Assembly: GCA_028284065.1 (NCBI GenBank)
Contig: JANQSJ010000007.1
Span: forward strand, 470,414-534,413
Reading direction: 5' to 3'
From: Parvularculaceae bacterium
Lineage (GTDB): Bacteria; Pseudomonadota; Alphaproteobacteria; Caulobacterales; Parvularculaceae
Length of the DNA: 64,000 bases
In this document: piece after piece, positions 7,731-17,909 of the stretch
Numbering within the stretch: position 1 is the first letter of the stretch
Layout: every line of letters begins with the position of its first letter
The notes under the pieces: model-generated
Seen by the model: the letters and a program-made list of their open reading frames with translations, nothing else
Databases searched by the model: none
What the model was told of the DNA's origin: nothing
Program-made: the position numbers and the translations under genes

Positions 7731-8138
7731 TCACCACCGGCTTACTTCATCGCGCTCCCGTTTAATCAGCATGATGACGAGCCCGCACGTGACGCCGGCG
7801 GCGAGATAGACTTCGCGCAGCCAGTCGACGATCCAGACGGGGTCCATAGTCGCGAGCGACTTCGCGGTCATCGCGCCATCAGCATCATTCGGCATCGCGT
7901 CGATTTCTTCGATCAGGCGGATGTAAAAGGTATAGTTATCAAGCTGCGCGGCGTAGTTCATGTACATGAAGGCGGCGTAAGCGCCGAACAGGACGACCCG
8001 CTGGATGGTGTTAATGCCCCCGCTCGCAACGAAGATAACGCCCAAAAGCGCGAGATGAACGGTCAGGAAATAGTTCCACGTGTTGGAAATCAGCTCTCGG
8101 TTGCCGGAGAGCAGATCGTGCAATTCGTATCCAGTCAT
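7731..8138 (-). CDS. Small membrane protein of unknown function
   Basis: 135 residues, MTGYELHDLLSG at the start. Three hydrophobic segments are seen, about residues 20-43 (YFLTVHLALLGVIFVASG), 46-64 (VVLFGAYAAFMYMNYAA) and 112-128 (AAGVTCGLVIMLI), with a charged C-terminal tail KRERDEVSRW. The frame extends upstream, but the ATG at 8138 is preceded by GAAGGTGA at proper spacing. It is convergent with the exported-protein gene on its left. No known family or partner. Confidence 0.65.
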   Translation of the reverse strand: MTGYELHDLLSGNRELISNTWNYFLTVHLALLGVIFVASGGINTIQRVVLFGAYAAFMYMNYAAQLDNYTFYIRLIEEIDAMPNDADGAMTAKSLATMDPVWIVDWLREVYLAAGVTCGLVIMLIKRERDEVSRW

Positions 8139-8356
8139 GACTTCACCTTCAGCCCCCATGTCGAACGCCGAGGCGCCCCCGGCGAGAATTATAGACAGTC
8201 TGCGCGAGGCGAAAACAGGCTTATTGATGCGACGGAGTCCGGCGCCGCGGATCATTGCTCGCGCCGACGATCGAGGCGCGCCGCGTCGCGTCGGATGAGG
8301 CAAGCTTGGCGCGCGAGACGTCGAGGGCGCCCGCAAAGAGGAAAGGAGCGAAGGAT

Positions 8357-8713
8357 ATGGATGGTCAACGGCTTGGCGCGGCGATTGTCGGCTTCGCCGG
8401 GGTCGCGCTTGGCGCTTTCGGCGCGCATGCGCTTGGCGATACGCTTGATGCGCGCGGCCGCGAGTTGTGGGACACGGCGACGCTTTATGCGCTCGTTCAC
8501 GCCGGGGCTGCGCTCGCCACGCCATCGCAGGCGGCGGGATTGGCGTTCTGCGCCGGCGCGATCATCTTCTGCGGCGCGCTTTATGGACTCGCCCTTGGCG
8601 CCCCGTCCGTCCTCGGCGCAATCGCCCCGCTTGGCGGATTGGCGCTGCTTGGCGGCTGGCTTGCGACGGGCCTGGCCGCGCTGCGGCCTAATGCGACAGG
8701 CGACGCTAAATGA
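8357..8713 (+). CDS. DUF423 family small membrane protein
   Basis: 118 residues. It has the DUF423 hallmark GFAGVALGAFGAHAL at the N terminus, followed by a Trp-containing ELWDTATLYALVHAGA segment and two further hydrophobic helices. Four short membrane spans are expected in the inner membrane. The biochemical role of the family is unknown. The ATG at 8357 is chosen for the GAAAGGAG site and the family start; a longer upstream frame lacks membrane character. Its stop overlaps by 8 bases with the end of the convergent methyltransferase gene. Confidence 0.85.
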   Translation: MDGQRLGAAIVGFAGVALGAFGAHALGDTLDARGRELWDTATLYALVHAGAALATPSQAAGLAFCAGAIIFCGALYGLALGAPSVLGAIAPLGGLALLGGWLATGLAALRPNATGDAK

Positions 8714-9398
8714 TCGGATCGAAAGCGTCGCCCCGTACGGCGTGAGCGAAGCCGCCGCGAGCGTGATGCTCCGTAAACGTCAGGCCGAGCGTCTCGCCCC
8801 AGTTCCTCGCGATTTTCGCATGGGAGGGTCGGTGGGCGTCGTCAAGGAAGATCGCACACCGATCATTGAGGCGGTCTTTCAGCGCCGGGATCGCCGGCGC
8901 CCTCGCGAATGGGTTTGCGCCCCCGCTGGCCACAGGGCCGTCCACAAGCAGGAGATCGATCTTGCGGTCCCCGAGCGCGCCCAGGATGGGCGCGAGGTCG
9001 TACCATTCGCCAGCATCCCCGAACGGGGCCATCGGCGCATGCACGGGCGTAATGACATCGGCGCAACCGGCTCTCCGGGCGCTCGCCTCAACCTGGGACA
9101 GCCAGCCTGCGTGCGCATCTACCGAAATCACCGCAGCGCCTTCACGCGACTGCGCCCGCAACAGGGCGCCGATGTAGACGGAGGAATAGCCGGCGCCGAG
9201 TTCCACGATGGTTCGTCTGTCGTTGATGGCGACATCGTTCAGCACCGCCAGCAGCGCCGACGGCGCGAGCGCGTAGCGCGTCGCCGGAAAGAAGGGCAGT
9301 CCGAATTTCGCAATCTCAACCGACGCCCGCGCGTCGAACGCCGGCCGCCGCAACCGCCCGATGCCGGCCTTGACCATGTGAAGCGCGTTTATCGCCAT
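8706..9398 (-). CDS. Class I SAM-dependent methyltransferase
   Basis: 230 residues. The Rossmann motif I is TIVELGAGYSSVYIG and the acidic end of strand beta2 is VISVDAHAGWL. KIDLLLVDGPVA and AIFLDDAHRPSH follow, typical of the O-methyltransferase/FkbM-like group of AdoMet enzymes. The substrate cannot be told. The internal ATG at 9398 is preferred because of a GAGGGCGG site. Divergent from the glycosyltransferase gene, which starts about 100 bases away, so a shared promoter region is likely. Confidence 0.75.
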   Translation of the reverse strand: MAINALHMVKAGIGRLRRPAFDARASVEIAKFGLPFFPATRYALAPSALLAVLNDVAINDRRTIVELGAGYSSVYIGALLRAQSREGAAVISVDAHAGWLSQVEASARRAGCADVITPVHAPMAPFGDAGEWYDLAPILGALGDRKIDLLLVDGPVASGGANPFARAPAIPALKDRLNDRCAIFLDDAHRPSHAKIARNWGETLGLTFTEHHARGGFAHAVRGDAFDPII

Positions 9399-9499
9399 TC
9401 CGCCCTCAGATTTCGCCGGACCGACCGCCGCCAACTGCGGCGCGGCATGCGGCCGCAAGCCTGTGTGATAGGACGCGCCGTCTCAGAGGGCAAAAGCGG

Positions 9500-10378
9500 A
9501 TGAGCGACATCGAACCGTCTCAGCCAACAGCCCCGCAACCGCCAGCGCGGTGGTCGGTCGTCCTGCCGTACTACAACGAGGCTGGATTTCTTGAAGCGAC
9601 GCTGACGTCACTGGCTGCACAGACGCTGAATGCGGCCTGCATCCTGGTCGACAATGGTTCGACCGACGGATCGCCGGCGATCGCAGAAGCATTCAAATCG
9701 CAGCAACCCGGCCTCACTGTAGTCCTATTGACTGAGCCGACGCCGGGGAAGGCGTTCGCATTGGCCGCCGGCATCGCGGCGGTGGAAACGCCGTTCGTCG
9801 CAACGGCCGATGCGGATACGTTCTATCCGCCGTCCTATCTTGAGCGCGCCGACCGCCTCTTCGCGGACGCCGGCCCCGATGGCGTCGCGGCGCTCGCCTT
9901 CGGCGCGCCGCCCGAGGGCGCGCCCGGCCATGCGGCGACGCTGCGCAAGGGCGCGATAGCCGCCCGCCTGATGCCGCGGCAGACCCACAGCGGGGGATAC
10001 GGCCAAGCCTTCCGCACGGAGGACCTGAGGGCCGTTGGCGGATTTGATGCGTCGATCTGGCCCTATTGCCTCATGGACCATGAAATCATGCATCGCTTGA
10101 CGAAGCGAGGCGACGGCGCGGCGCGCCTTCTTTATGCGGAAGACCACTGGTGCGCGCCCTCGCCGCGGCGCGCCGACCGCGCCGGCGTCAGATGGACTCT
10201 TCCGGAACGGCTCCTATATCACGCATGCCCCTTCAGCAGGCGCGACTGGTTCTTTTATGAATTCCTGGCGCGCCGATTCGAAGCGCGCGGCCTGTCGCAA
10301 TTAAACTTGCGCCGTAAGGAGTGGGAGCCGCCGACAGACGCCGCAAACGATGGCAAGCGTGGTCAGCGGCCGGGCTAA
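9500..10378 (+). CDS. Family 2 glycosyltransferase
   Basis: 292 residues. A GT-A nucleotide-sugar domain is evident: SVVLPYYNEAGFLEATL at residues 19-35, VDNGSTDGS, then ATADADTFYPPSY with the metal-binding acidic motif. GGYGQAFRTEDLRAVGGFD and the CLMDHEIMHRL segment complete the acceptor side. No membrane span, so probably cytoplasmic or peripherally bound; it may act on a lipid or surface glycan. The neighbouring methyltransferase is divergent and could belong to the same glycan pathway, but no larger cluster is present. Confidence 0.85.
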   Translation: MSDIEPSQPTAPQPPARWSVVLPYYNEAGFLEATLTSLAAQTLNAACILVDNGSTDGSPAIAEAFKSQQPGLTVVLLTEPTPGKAFALAAGIAAVETPFVATADADTFYPPSYLERADRLFADAGPDGVAALAFGAPPEGAPGHAATLRKGAIAARLMPRQTHSGGYGQAFRTEDLRAVGGFDASIWPYCLMDHEIMHRLTKRGDGAARLLYAEDHWCAPSPRRADRAGVRWTLPERLLYHACPFSRRDWFFYEFLARRFEARGLSQLNLRRKEWEPPTDAANDGKRGQRPG

Positions 10379-10495
10379 TAGATTGGCAGCCGACGCATCG
10401 AACGCTCCTTAATCCAATTCGTTCGGCTAAGATCCGAAATGCCGACGATCCGTTCCCTGACGGCAAATCCCGGCATGGGAGGGGAAAGGCGCGGT

Positions 10496-11485
10496 TCAGG
10501 CCGCGGAATTCTCCGAAAACTGACCATAACGGCGAAAACGGACCATATAGCTAGGCAGAATAGATTCAACCGACTTGGGATTGATCGCTAGATCCTCGAA
10601 CCGGCCCACGGCTGAGTCGTCGCTGACGATATTGTCCCTCGCCAATAGCTTTACCTGATCGCGCGTGATCGGCGGGTCAACGAACGGCAGGGCGCCGGCG
10701 AGTTCCCCCGAAAGACCGACGATGGGAGCGGCGAAGCCCGGAATCGGGACGAGTATCCGCGGACGCCTGATTTCTTTCAGCATCAGCTGAAGAAGCTCTT
10801 TGAACGTATAAATATTCGGTCCGCCAAGTTCGTATGTGCGTCCCGCCGTCTCCGGCCGCGTCAAGACAGCCGCGACGGCGTCCGCGACGTCGTCCACATA
10901 GACCGGCTGGAAACGGGTTGCGCCGCCGCCTATGAGCGGCAGCGGCGTAAACGGCGTCGACGCCGCCATCGCCGCGAAGCGGTTGAAGAACTGATCCTCC
11001 TGCCCGAACACGATCGACGGCCTCAAAATTCGTGCGCTCGGCGACGCTTCGCGCACCGCAGCTTCACCCTCGCCCTTGCTGCGCGCGTAGTCGCTGTCGC
11101 TCATCGGATCGGCCCCGATGGCCGAGATGTGGACGACGTCCTCAATCCCTTCCTCAGCCGCGAACGCCGCGACGCGTCGCGCGCCGTCAGTCTGCAACGC
11201 CTGAAACTTCTGCTCGCCATCCTGGAACAGAATGCCGACACAGTTGATGACAGCGTCGGCGCCCGTGAGCGCCTCCCGGACTGAGGCTTCGTTACGCAGG
11301 TTTGCCTGAAGCAGCTGAATCTGTCCCACGACGCCGGCAGGCTTCAGGAATTGCGCATGATGCGGCCGACGGACCGCGACCCGAACGCGCCAGCCGCGTT
11401 TCGCCAGTTCGCGCACGACATTTCGGCCGACGAAGCCGGAGCCGCCATAGACGACCGCCAATTTGCCAGCGTCTGCCTCAGACAT
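10496..11485 (-). CDS. Complex I NDUFA9 subunit family protein (atypical SDR)
   Basis: 329 residues. The N-terminal NAD(P)-binding fold shows VVYGGSGFVGRNVVREL (residues about 10-26), then VINCVGILFQDG, VVHISAIGAD and YARSKGEGEAAV. This is the pattern of bacterial homologues of the mitochondrial complex I accessory subunit NDUFA9, an alphaproteobacterial hallmark. In these bacteria the protein is thought to have NADPH-binding or quinone-related roles. The ATG at 11485 has an AAGGAGAAGCGG site. Convergent with the glycosyltransferase gene. Confidence 0.88.
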   Translation of the reverse strand: MSEADAGKLAVVYGGSGFVGRNVVRELAKRGWRVRVAVRRPHHAQFLKPAGVVGQIQLLQANLRNEASVREALTGADAVINCVGILFQDGEQKFQALQTDGARRVAAFAAEEGIEDVVHISAIGADPMSDSDYARSKGEGEAAVREASPSARILRPSIVFGQEDQFFNRFAAMAASTPFTPLPLIGGGATRFQPVYVDDVADAVAAVLTRPETAGRTYELGGPNIYTFKELLQLMLKEIRRPRILVPIPGFAAPIVGLSGELAGALPFVDPPITRDQVKLLARDNIVSDDSAVGRFEDLAINPKSVESILPSYMVRFRRYGQFSENSAA

Positions 11486-11771
11486 TTTCCGCTTCTCCTT
11501 CTTGTCGAGCACGTGGCTCTAGCGGCTTTGAACGCGCCATCTACAACGCAGGTCGCGTCCAGGCGGTTGGGCGCCGCTTACTAGTGAGTTAGGTGCGCCG
11601 GCCGACCCTTAAGCGCAAGCCTTGTGTTCTGAGCGCCGCCCGCGGTTGATTGCCGCCGCCGCCAAAGCCGCCCTCATTTACTTTCATGACAAGAGGTACG
11701 CCTCGCCGGCGACCAATAGCGCCAGCTCGATTGACACTGGTCGTTCAGCTACCTAAACCGCTGGCTCCCTA

Positions 11772-11858
<87 letters not shown>

Positions 11859-12041
11859 GACAATACCCGCGATGTTCACTGCGTCAGAGCGGCAGGCAAC
11901 CGCTAACGTAGATCTGAACCAACGCATGATCCGCAGCGTGCGCGCGGCGCTCAAGTAGATGGACCTTGGCGACGCCTGACGATATAGGGACCGCTTGGGT
12001 TGGAAGCCGCCGAATACGCTGGCGGCGCGATAATCCAATGC

Positions 12042-12117
12042 GGGCGGTTAGCTCAGCTGGAAGAGCGGCTGGTTTACACCCAGTAGGTCGGGAGTTCGAA
12101 CCTCTCACCGCCCACCA
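12042..12117 (+). tRNA. tRNA-Val (anticodon UAC)
   Basis: Acceptor stem GGGCGGT pairs with ACCGCCC, the D-arm reads GCTCAGCTGGAAGAGC, the anticodon loop TTTACAC gives TAC, and the T-loop has GTTCGAAC. The 3' CCA is encoded. About 180 bases after tRNA-Leu, possibly co-transcribed. Confidence 0.97.
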
Positions 12118-12577
12118 TGCAGCCTCGCCGCCCTTGCATCGCACGCTGATGGCCGCCTTGCGCCGCCGTCTTTGGCGACGGACCGGGTCGCGGTCGCCTT
12201 ACCCGTTTGCGAAATACGCGCTTAAGGCGGAAGACGCTAATCTATCGAGTGTGAGAGTCGCCACGCGAAACCGGCGACCCACGCGCGCTGCAATCGATTC
12301 CAGACGCAAGCGGAGGAAATGCGGCGCTATTCAGCGCTTGTCGCTCAATATCCGTAAGCCTGTATTCGATCTAACGGACGCCCTATGTTCTTAATGCGAA
12401 CTGCTTCGCCCACGAAGCCTCGATTGACTCTGGAGATTCTAAGGTCCTCGGGCGTCAAATCGCATTCTGATGGGGAGGACGTCGGCGCGCCAGATGGAGC
12501 GCAGGGGACGCGCCCTGCGCACTAGTCTTGGAGAGGAGCTTTGATCCGACGGAACGACGCGATCACGCCTTAGTCGC
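12118..12577. other. Intergenic region with no recognised gene
   Basis: Lies between tRNA-Val and the 3' end of hup. A frame running through it from the tRNA is not coding. There is an inverted-repeat-like GAGTCGCCACGCGAAACCGG / CGACCCACG area near 12255-12290, but nothing that can be named. Confidence 0.5.
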
Positions 12578-12850
12578 TCAGTTGAGCGCTTCCTTCAGTC
12601 CTTTGCCCGCCGAAAACTTCGGCTGTATCGACGCCGGAATCTGAATTGTGTCCCCGGTACGCGGATTACGGCCTTCACGCGCCGCACGCTTGGTCGCGGA
12701 AAACGTCCCGAAGCCGACAAGTCGCACGTCGTCGCCCTTCTTGAGCGCGTCTGTGATCGCGTCAAACACCGCGTCGACCGCCTTCGCCGCATCCGCCTTG
12801 GTCAAATCCGCGATATCGGCGACGCGATCGATGAATTCATTTTTGTTCAT
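12578..12850 (-). CDS. hup: HU family DNA-binding protein
   Basis: 90 residues starting MNKNEFIDRVADIADLTKADA. The HU beta-arm signature GFGTFSATKRAAREGRNPRTG is intact, including the conserved NPRTG tip before the Pro-containing arm. HU dimers bend and compact DNA in the nucleoid. The ATG at 12850 is used (GAAAGG site); five extra codons upstream are unlikely. Its location downstream of lon is a common arrangement in proteobacteria. Confidence 0.96.
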   Translation of the reverse strand: MNKNEFIDRVADIADLTKADAAKAVDAVFDAITDALKKGDDVRLVGFGTFSATKRAAREGRNPRTGDTIQIPASIQPKFSAGKGLKEALN

Positions 12851-13078
12851 TGTCGGACCTTTCAAGCTATGCCCTTCTGTGTGCAGCGATTCTGCACGAG
12901 GTTAATATGTCGGACGTCAAACGGCTAGGCGTCTGCGCGACATTGGCAACGGTCGAAGGTGATTCTATTCACGCCGTCGACTGATCGACCGAGGCCGCCC
13001 TGTTGCTGAAAGCCGATTCGCCCTCGGGATCATCCGTCACAGGAAGAGGTTGGGGAAGATGAGCCTTCGGCAACGCTC

Positions 13079-13444
13079 TCAGTCGCCTTCCTCGCCGCGC
13101 ACGGCGCGCCATACATCGAATTCATGCGCAATCGACCGATCGATCAGCAGTCGCCATACAGGCTCGGCGATAGATGATGGCAACCCCGTCTTTTCCGAAG
13201 CTTCAAGAACCTTCTCCACGACATCCTCAATGCGCCACTCCAGCCGCACCGCGTCCACGTCCTGCTTGATGCGGCCGGCCGCCTCAATGTAGCGCGTTCG
13301 TTCCGCGACCAAATGGACGAGGATTCGATCAAGCCGGTCTATTTCGGCGCGAACCTCCTCCATTCGTCGACAGTCCTCGGCCTCGACGGCCGCGGTCTGA
13401 AAGGCATAGGCGGAGGCCGGCGCAGCGGCGGTCGATTCGTTCAT
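13079..13444 (-). CDS. Chorismate mutase, AroQ/type II
   Basis: 121 residues, an all-helical AroQ domain over about residues 25-115. Expected catalytic positions are visible: the first-helix Arg in MEEVRAEIDRLD, the Arg in VHLVAERTRYIEAA, the Lys in GRIKQD and the Arg/Glu pair in WRIEDVV, with LLIDRSIAHEFD near the end as in PchB-like mutases. It converts chorismate to prephenate for Phe/Tyr synthesis, or acts as an isochorismate-pyruvate-lyase-type homologue. No fused prephenate dehydratase. It lies between lon and hup on the same strand, with 123 bases to lon. Confidence 0.85.
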   Translation of the reverse strand: MNESTAAAPASAYAFQTAAVEAEDCRRMEEVRAEIDRLDRILVHLVAERTRYIEAAGRIKQDVDAVRLEWRIEDVVEKVLEASEKTGLPSSIAEPVWRLLIDRSIAHEFDVWRAVRGEEGD

Positions 13445-13567
13445 GACCCCTCATCTCCAAGGCCTTGCGCCGCGGCCATCGCCGACGCCGATCCAGAATA
13501 GAAGTATGCGCGCCGCAAAGATTTCTATGCGACGCGCTATCGTTTCGAAACGTCGTCCGTTTCTCTT

Positions 13568-15958
13568 CTAGTGAGCCACAACGCCGGCGCCGTCTTCGCC
13601 CGGAGGCGGCGCCGCGGCCGCCGCCGGTTCGGTCCATTCAATCGGCGAAAGCGGCTTCGTTAACGCGTGCCCCAGAACCTCATCGACTGTTCGCACGGGG
13701 ATGATCGTCAGCGCATCACTTACGTTGTCGGGGATCTCGGCGAGATCCTTCTCGTTTTCCTCCGGGATAAGCACCGTCTTGATGCCGGCGCGCAGCGCGG
13801 CGAGAAGCTTTTCCTTCAGACCGCCAATGGCGAGGACCCGGCCGCGGAGGGAAATCTCCCCGGTCATGGCGATATCCTTGTGAATCGCGACGCCCGTCAG
13901 CACCGAGACGATCGCTGTCGCCATGGCGACGCCCGCGGACGGTCCGTCCTTCGGCGTTGCGCCCTCTGGCACATGGATATGGATATCAGTCTTGTCGAAT
14001 TGAGGCGGCTCAATCCCGAACTCGGTTGCGCGGCTGCGCACATAGGATGACGCCGCCGAGACGGATTCCTTCATCACGTCCTTCAGATTGCCCGTAGGCG
14101 TCATCTTGCCCTTGCCAGGCATGCGCGCCGCTTCGATCGTCAGGATATCTCCGCCAACGGAGGTCCAGGCGAGCCCGGTGACGACACCCACCTGATCCTC
14201 GCCGTCGATCTCCCCATAGCGAAACTTCGGCACGCCCGAATACTCTTCGACGATCGCCGAGTCGACATTCACGTTCTCACGCTTGCCGGTCTCAATATCG
14301 CGCACGGCCTTGCGGGCAAGCCGCGCCACTTCGCGCTCCAGGTTGCGCACGCCCGCTTCGCGCGTGTAGCGGCGGATAAGCTCCTGCAGACCGTCGTCAG
14401 CGACCGCCCACTCCTCCTCGCTGAGCCCATGGTCCTTGCGCTGCTTCGGAATGAGGTGGCGCTTGGCGATCTCCATTTTTTCATCCTCGGTATAGCCCGG
14501 GATACGGATGATTTCCATGCGGTCAAGCAATGGCTGCGGCATGTTGAGGCTGTTGGCCGTCGTCACGAACATAACGTCGGACAGGTCGTAGTCCACCTCA
14601 AGATAATGGTCCGCAAACGTCGAATTCTGCTCAGGATCGAGCACTTCGAGAAGCGCGGAGGACGGATCGCCGCGGAAGTCATGGCCCATCTTGTCGATCT
14701 CGTCGAGGAGGAACAGAGGGTTCGACTTCTTCGCCTTCTTCATCGACTGGATGATCTTGCCGGGCATCGACCCGATATAGGTCCGCCTGTGGCCTCGAAT
14801 CTCCGCTTCGTCGCGCACGCCGCCAAGCGATACGCGCACGAACTCGCGCCCCGTCGCAGCGGCGATTGATTTGCCGAGCGACGTCTTGCCAACGCCCGGG
14901 GGACCCACGAGGCATAGAATTGGCCCCTTCATCTTCGACATCCGCTTCTGCACGGCGAGATATTCGAGGATGCGCTCCTTGACCTTCTCAAGGCCGTAAT
15001 GATCGGTATCGAGAATTTCTTCGGCCTTGGCGAGATCAGACTTCACCTTGGACTTGTTGTTCCAGGGAATCGAAAGGATCCAGTCGAGGTAATTCCTGAC
15101 GACGGTCGATTCGGCGGACATTGGCGACATCTGGCGAAGCTTCTTTAGCTCGGCCTCGGCCTTCTGCTTGGCCTCCTTCGAGAGCTTCGTCTTGGCGATG
15201 CGATCTTCGAGCTCGGCAAGCTCATCGCGGCCATCGTCGGTTTCGCCCAGCTCCTTCTGGATCGCCTTCATCTGTTCGTTGAGATAGTACTCGCGCTGCG
15301 TCTTCTCCATCTGGCGTTTAACGCGATTGCGAATCTTCTTCTCGACCTGAAGAACGCTCATTTCGCCTTCCATGAGCCCGTAAACTCGCTCAAGGCGCTC
15401 CGCGACGCTGAAGATCTCCAGAAGCTCCTGCTTCTCCGAGATCTTGATGTTGAGATGAGAGGCGACAGTATCGGCGAGCTGCGAAGGCTCATCGATCTGG
15501 TTGACGGATACGATCACCTCCGGCGGCACGCGTTTATTCAGCTTCACATACTCTTCGAACTTGGAAACGACGGATCGCGACATGGCGTCGGTTTCAGATT
15601 CATCCGCGGCAATCTCCAGCGGGGTCTCGACCTGCGCTTCGAAGAATTCTTCCGTACGCACATATTCAGTGATGCGAGCGCGCGATTCCCCCTCGACAAG
15701 CACTTTCACGGTGCCGTCGGGAAGTTTCAACAGCTGAAGAACCGATGCGATGACGCCGATCTCGTAGATCTCGTCAGGCTCCGGGTCGTTGTCCCCAGCG
15801 TCCTTTTGAGAGACGAGCACGATCTTGCGATCATTCTCCATCACGTTCTCAAGCGCCCGCACGGATTTTTCCCGGCCGACAAAAAGCGGCACCACCATGT
15901 TCGGAAAGACGACAATGTCGCGCAGCGGCAGGACGGGAAAGATGAGAGGTTCTGTCAT
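13568..15958 (-). CDS. lon: ATP-dependent protease La (Lon)
   Basis: 796 residues, standard length. The N-terminal substrate-binding LAN domain begins MTEPLIFPVLPLRDIVVFPNM. The AAA+ module has Walker A GPPGVGKTS and Walker B FLLDEIDKMG, and the C-terminal protease domain has the catalytic Ser in KDGPSAGVAMATA and the Lys in the GIKTVLIPEENEKD region. Degrades misfolded and regulatory proteins in the cytoplasm. Upstream on the same strand are clpX, clpP and tig. A 12-bp palindrome, CGTTTCGAAACG (13541-13552), lies just after its stop codon. Confidence 0.98.
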   Translation of the reverse strand: MTEPLIFPVLPLRDIVVFPNMVVPLFVGREKSVRALENVMENDRKIVLVSQKDAGDNDPEPDEIYEIGVIASVLQLLKLPDGTVKVLVEGESRARITEYVRTEEFFEAQVETPLEIAADESETDAMSRSVVSKFEEYVKLNKRVPPEVIVSVNQIDEPSQLADTVASHLNIKISEKQELLEIFSVAERLERVYGLMEGEMSVLQVEKKIRNRVKRQMEKTQREYYLNEQMKAIQKELGETDDGRDELAELEDRIAKTKLSKEAKQKAEAELKKLRQMSPMSAESTVVRNYLDWILSIPWNNKSKVKSDLAKAEEILDTDHYGLEKVKERILEYLAVQKRMSKMKGPILCLVGPPGVGKTSLGKSIAAATGREFVRVSLGGVRDEAEIRGHRRTYIGSMPGKIIQSMKKAKKSNPLFLLDEIDKMGHDFRGDPSSALLEVLDPEQNSTFADHYLEVDYDLSDVMFVTTANSLNMPQPLLDRMEIIRIPGYTEDEKMEIAKRHLIPKQRKDHGLSEEEWAVADDGLQELIRRYTREAGVRNLEREVARLARKAVRDIETGKRENVNVDSAIVEEYSGVPKFRYGEIDGEDQVGVVTGLAWTSVGGDILTIEAARMPGKGKMTPTGNLKDVMKESVSAASSYVRSRATEFGIEPPQFDKTDIHIHVPEGATPKDGPSAGVAMATAIVSVLTGVAIHKDIAMTGEISLRGRVLAIGGLKEKLLAALRAGIKTVLIPEENEKDLAEIPDNVSDALTIIPVRTVDEVLGHALTKPLSPIEWTEPAAAAAPPPGEDGAGVVAH

Positions 15959-16217
15959 GTACGTTCCTGTTGATTCGCATCCCCGCGAACGCGGGCGATG
16001 GAAGATCGCGCCTCGCCCGACGTTAGCCGATGCCGTTTGCCGCGGCGAGCGCTCGCGTAATGTGGCGACTGAGATCGCCTATTCAACCGCCGCGCGCCGC
16101 GCCTGGCCCCTCACAATGAGATGCGGGGCAGCGTCCGCGCAGGCATGCTTGCGGCGTTCTGGGGAAAACGAGTCGAAGGCGTAGCGCAGAGGCGAAGAAG
16201 GGAAGGCCGGCGACCGA

Positions 16218-17501
16218 CTAGGCGCTGGCGTCAGCCTCCACCGACTTTTCGCTGCGCTCCTCGTAAATCAAAAGCGGCAGAGCGTTGCCATCGACAACCT
16301 CCGAATTGACCACGACTTCCACAACGCCTTCCATCGTCGGCAATTCGAACATGGAGTCGAGCAGGATGCCCTCCATAATCGAGCGCAACCCCCTTGCGCC
16401 TGTCTTGCGCGCAATCGTCTTACGGGCGATGGCCGCAAGCGCATCCTCAGCGAATGTGAGCTTCACATCCTCCATCTCGAAAAGGCGCTGATACTGCTTT
16501 ACGAGCGCGTTCTTCGGATTCGTCAGAATTTCGATCAAAGCGCCTTCGTCCAGGTCCTCAAGCGTTGCGATGACCGGAAGACGGCCGACAAATTCCGGAA
16601 TAAGGCCAAACTTCAAAAGGTCTTCCGGCTCAACGCCACGCAAAACCTCGCCAACCCGACGATCGTCCGGCGCCTTCACATCCGCGCCAAAACCGATCGA
16701 TGTGCCGACGCCGCGCGCCGCGATGACCTTTTCCAGGCCGGCGAAAGCGCCGCCAACGATGAAAAGGATGTTCGTCGTGTCGACCTGAAGGAACTCCTGT
16801 TGCGGATGCTTGCGGCCGCCCTGGGGCGGGACGCTCGCAACAGTGCCTTCCATTATCTTCAAAAGCGCCTGCTGGACGCCTTCGCCTGAGACGTCGCGCG
16901 TAATCGAAGGGTTGTCCGACTTGCGGCTGATCTTGTCGACCTCGTCTATATAGACGATGCCGCGCTGGGCCCGTTCTACATTATAGTCTGCGGCCTGAAG
17001 CAGCTTCAGGATGATGTTCTCGACGTCCTCGCCCACATAGCCAGCTTCGGTGAGGGTCGTGGCGTCGGCCATGGTGAACGGCACGTCAAGAATACGCGCC
17101 AGCGTCTGGGCGAGCAGCGTCTTGCCTGAGCCTGTCGGGCCGACAAGCAGGATGTTCGACTTGGCGAGCTCCACATCGTTGTTTTTCGTCGCGTGGTTGA
17201 GTCGCTTGTAGTGATTGTGCACCGCAACAGAAAGCACCCGCTTAGCGTGCTGCTGGCCGATCACATAGTCGTCGAGGACGCCCTGAATGTGCTTTGGCGA
17301 GGGCACGCCATCGCCAGCTTTGACCAGCGAAGACTTTGATTCTTCGCGGATAATGTCCATGCAGAGCTCGACGCATTCATCGCAGATGAACACCGTCGGC
17401 CCGGCGATGAGCTTGCGCACCTCGTGCTGGCTCTTTCCGCAGAACGAGCAATAGAGGGTGTTCTTGCCGTCACCCCCGCCTTTACCGCCAACCTTGCTCA
17501 C
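16218..17501 (-). CDS. clpX: ATP-dependent Clp protease ATP-binding subunit ClpX
   Basis: 427 residues. The N-terminal zinc-binding domain has CSFCGKS and [10 protein letters not shown] (four Cys), Walker A is GPTGSGKT, the pore loop is GYVGEDVE, and Walker B is [10 protein letters not shown]. The unfoldase feeds substrates to ClpP; in alphaproteobacteria it also drives cell-cycle regulated degradation. Starts [14 protein letters not shown]. Separated from clpP by about 400 bases, so it probably has its own promoter. Confidence 0.98.
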   Translation of the reverse strand: MSKVGGKGGGDGKNTLYCSFCGKSQHEVRKLIAGPTVFICDECVELCMDIIREESKSSLVKAGDGVPSPKHIQGVLDDYVIGQQHAKRVLSVAVHNHYKRLNHATKNNDVELAKSNILLVGPTGSGKTLLAQTLARILDVPFTMADATTLTEAGYVGEDVENIILKLLQAADYNVERAQRGIVYIDEVDKISRKSDNPSITRDVSGEGVQQALLKIMEGTVASVPPQGGRKHPQQEFLQVDTTNILFIVGGAFAGLEKVIAARGVGTSIGFGADVKAPDDRRVGEVLRGVEPEDLLKFGLIPEFVGRLPVIATLEDLDEGALIEILTNPKNALVKQYQRLFEMEDVKLTFAEDALAAIARKTIARKTGARGLRSIMEGILLDSMFELPTMEGVVEVVVNSEVVDGNALPLLIYEERSEKSVEADASA

Positions 17502-17909
17502 GCCGTCAAAACTCCTCGTCGATCATATTCGGAAACGCCGCCCGACAATATAGCCAACCTATTTAGCCTTCGTCTTGTCTCGCCATCGTGTGAGCGTCGC
17601 ATCGCCCGTCGGGTATACGACACCTTTTTGGACGGTCGATCAAATCTCCTCAGCGGCGACGCCTTTTGTTCGTTCGGACCGCCGCCCGGCCGCCGGTTCG
17701 CCGGCGTTTTCGAGCTATGGCGAAAGAAGTAGATCTTCTCGCGCCGCAGCGCCATCGCTCCACTTTAGGCGCCTTAGGCAGACCATACTGGCCACGTGCT
17801 CCTAATTGGCGCCAAGCGCTGCACGAATTGCGCCAGGCCGGCTAACGCTTCTGACATCTTAGCAAAGAAATCCGCAACCTTATGGGGCGGCGGCCGAAGC
17901 CGCCTCGCC
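17502..17909. other. clpX-clpP intergenic region
   Basis: About 400 bases between clpP (upstream) and clpX (downstream) on the minus strand. It must carry the clpX promoter. Open frames here lack a ribosome site and coding character. A tight hairpin follows clpP (listed separately). Confidence 0.5.
17889..17904 (-). terminator. UUCG tetraloop hairpin after clpP
   Basis: Read on the minus strand, GGCGGC-TTCG-GCCGCC forms a perfect 6-bp stem with a UUCG loop, starting a few bases after the clpP stop. No U tract follows, so termination efficiency is uncertain; it could stabilise the 3' end of the clpP message. Confidence 0.4.

Noticed and set aside
7545..9503. A 652-codon plus-strand frame
   Set aside because: It crosses three supported genes (a membrane protein, DUF423 and a methyltransferase) in other frames and has low-complexity Arg-rich translation, so it is not coding.
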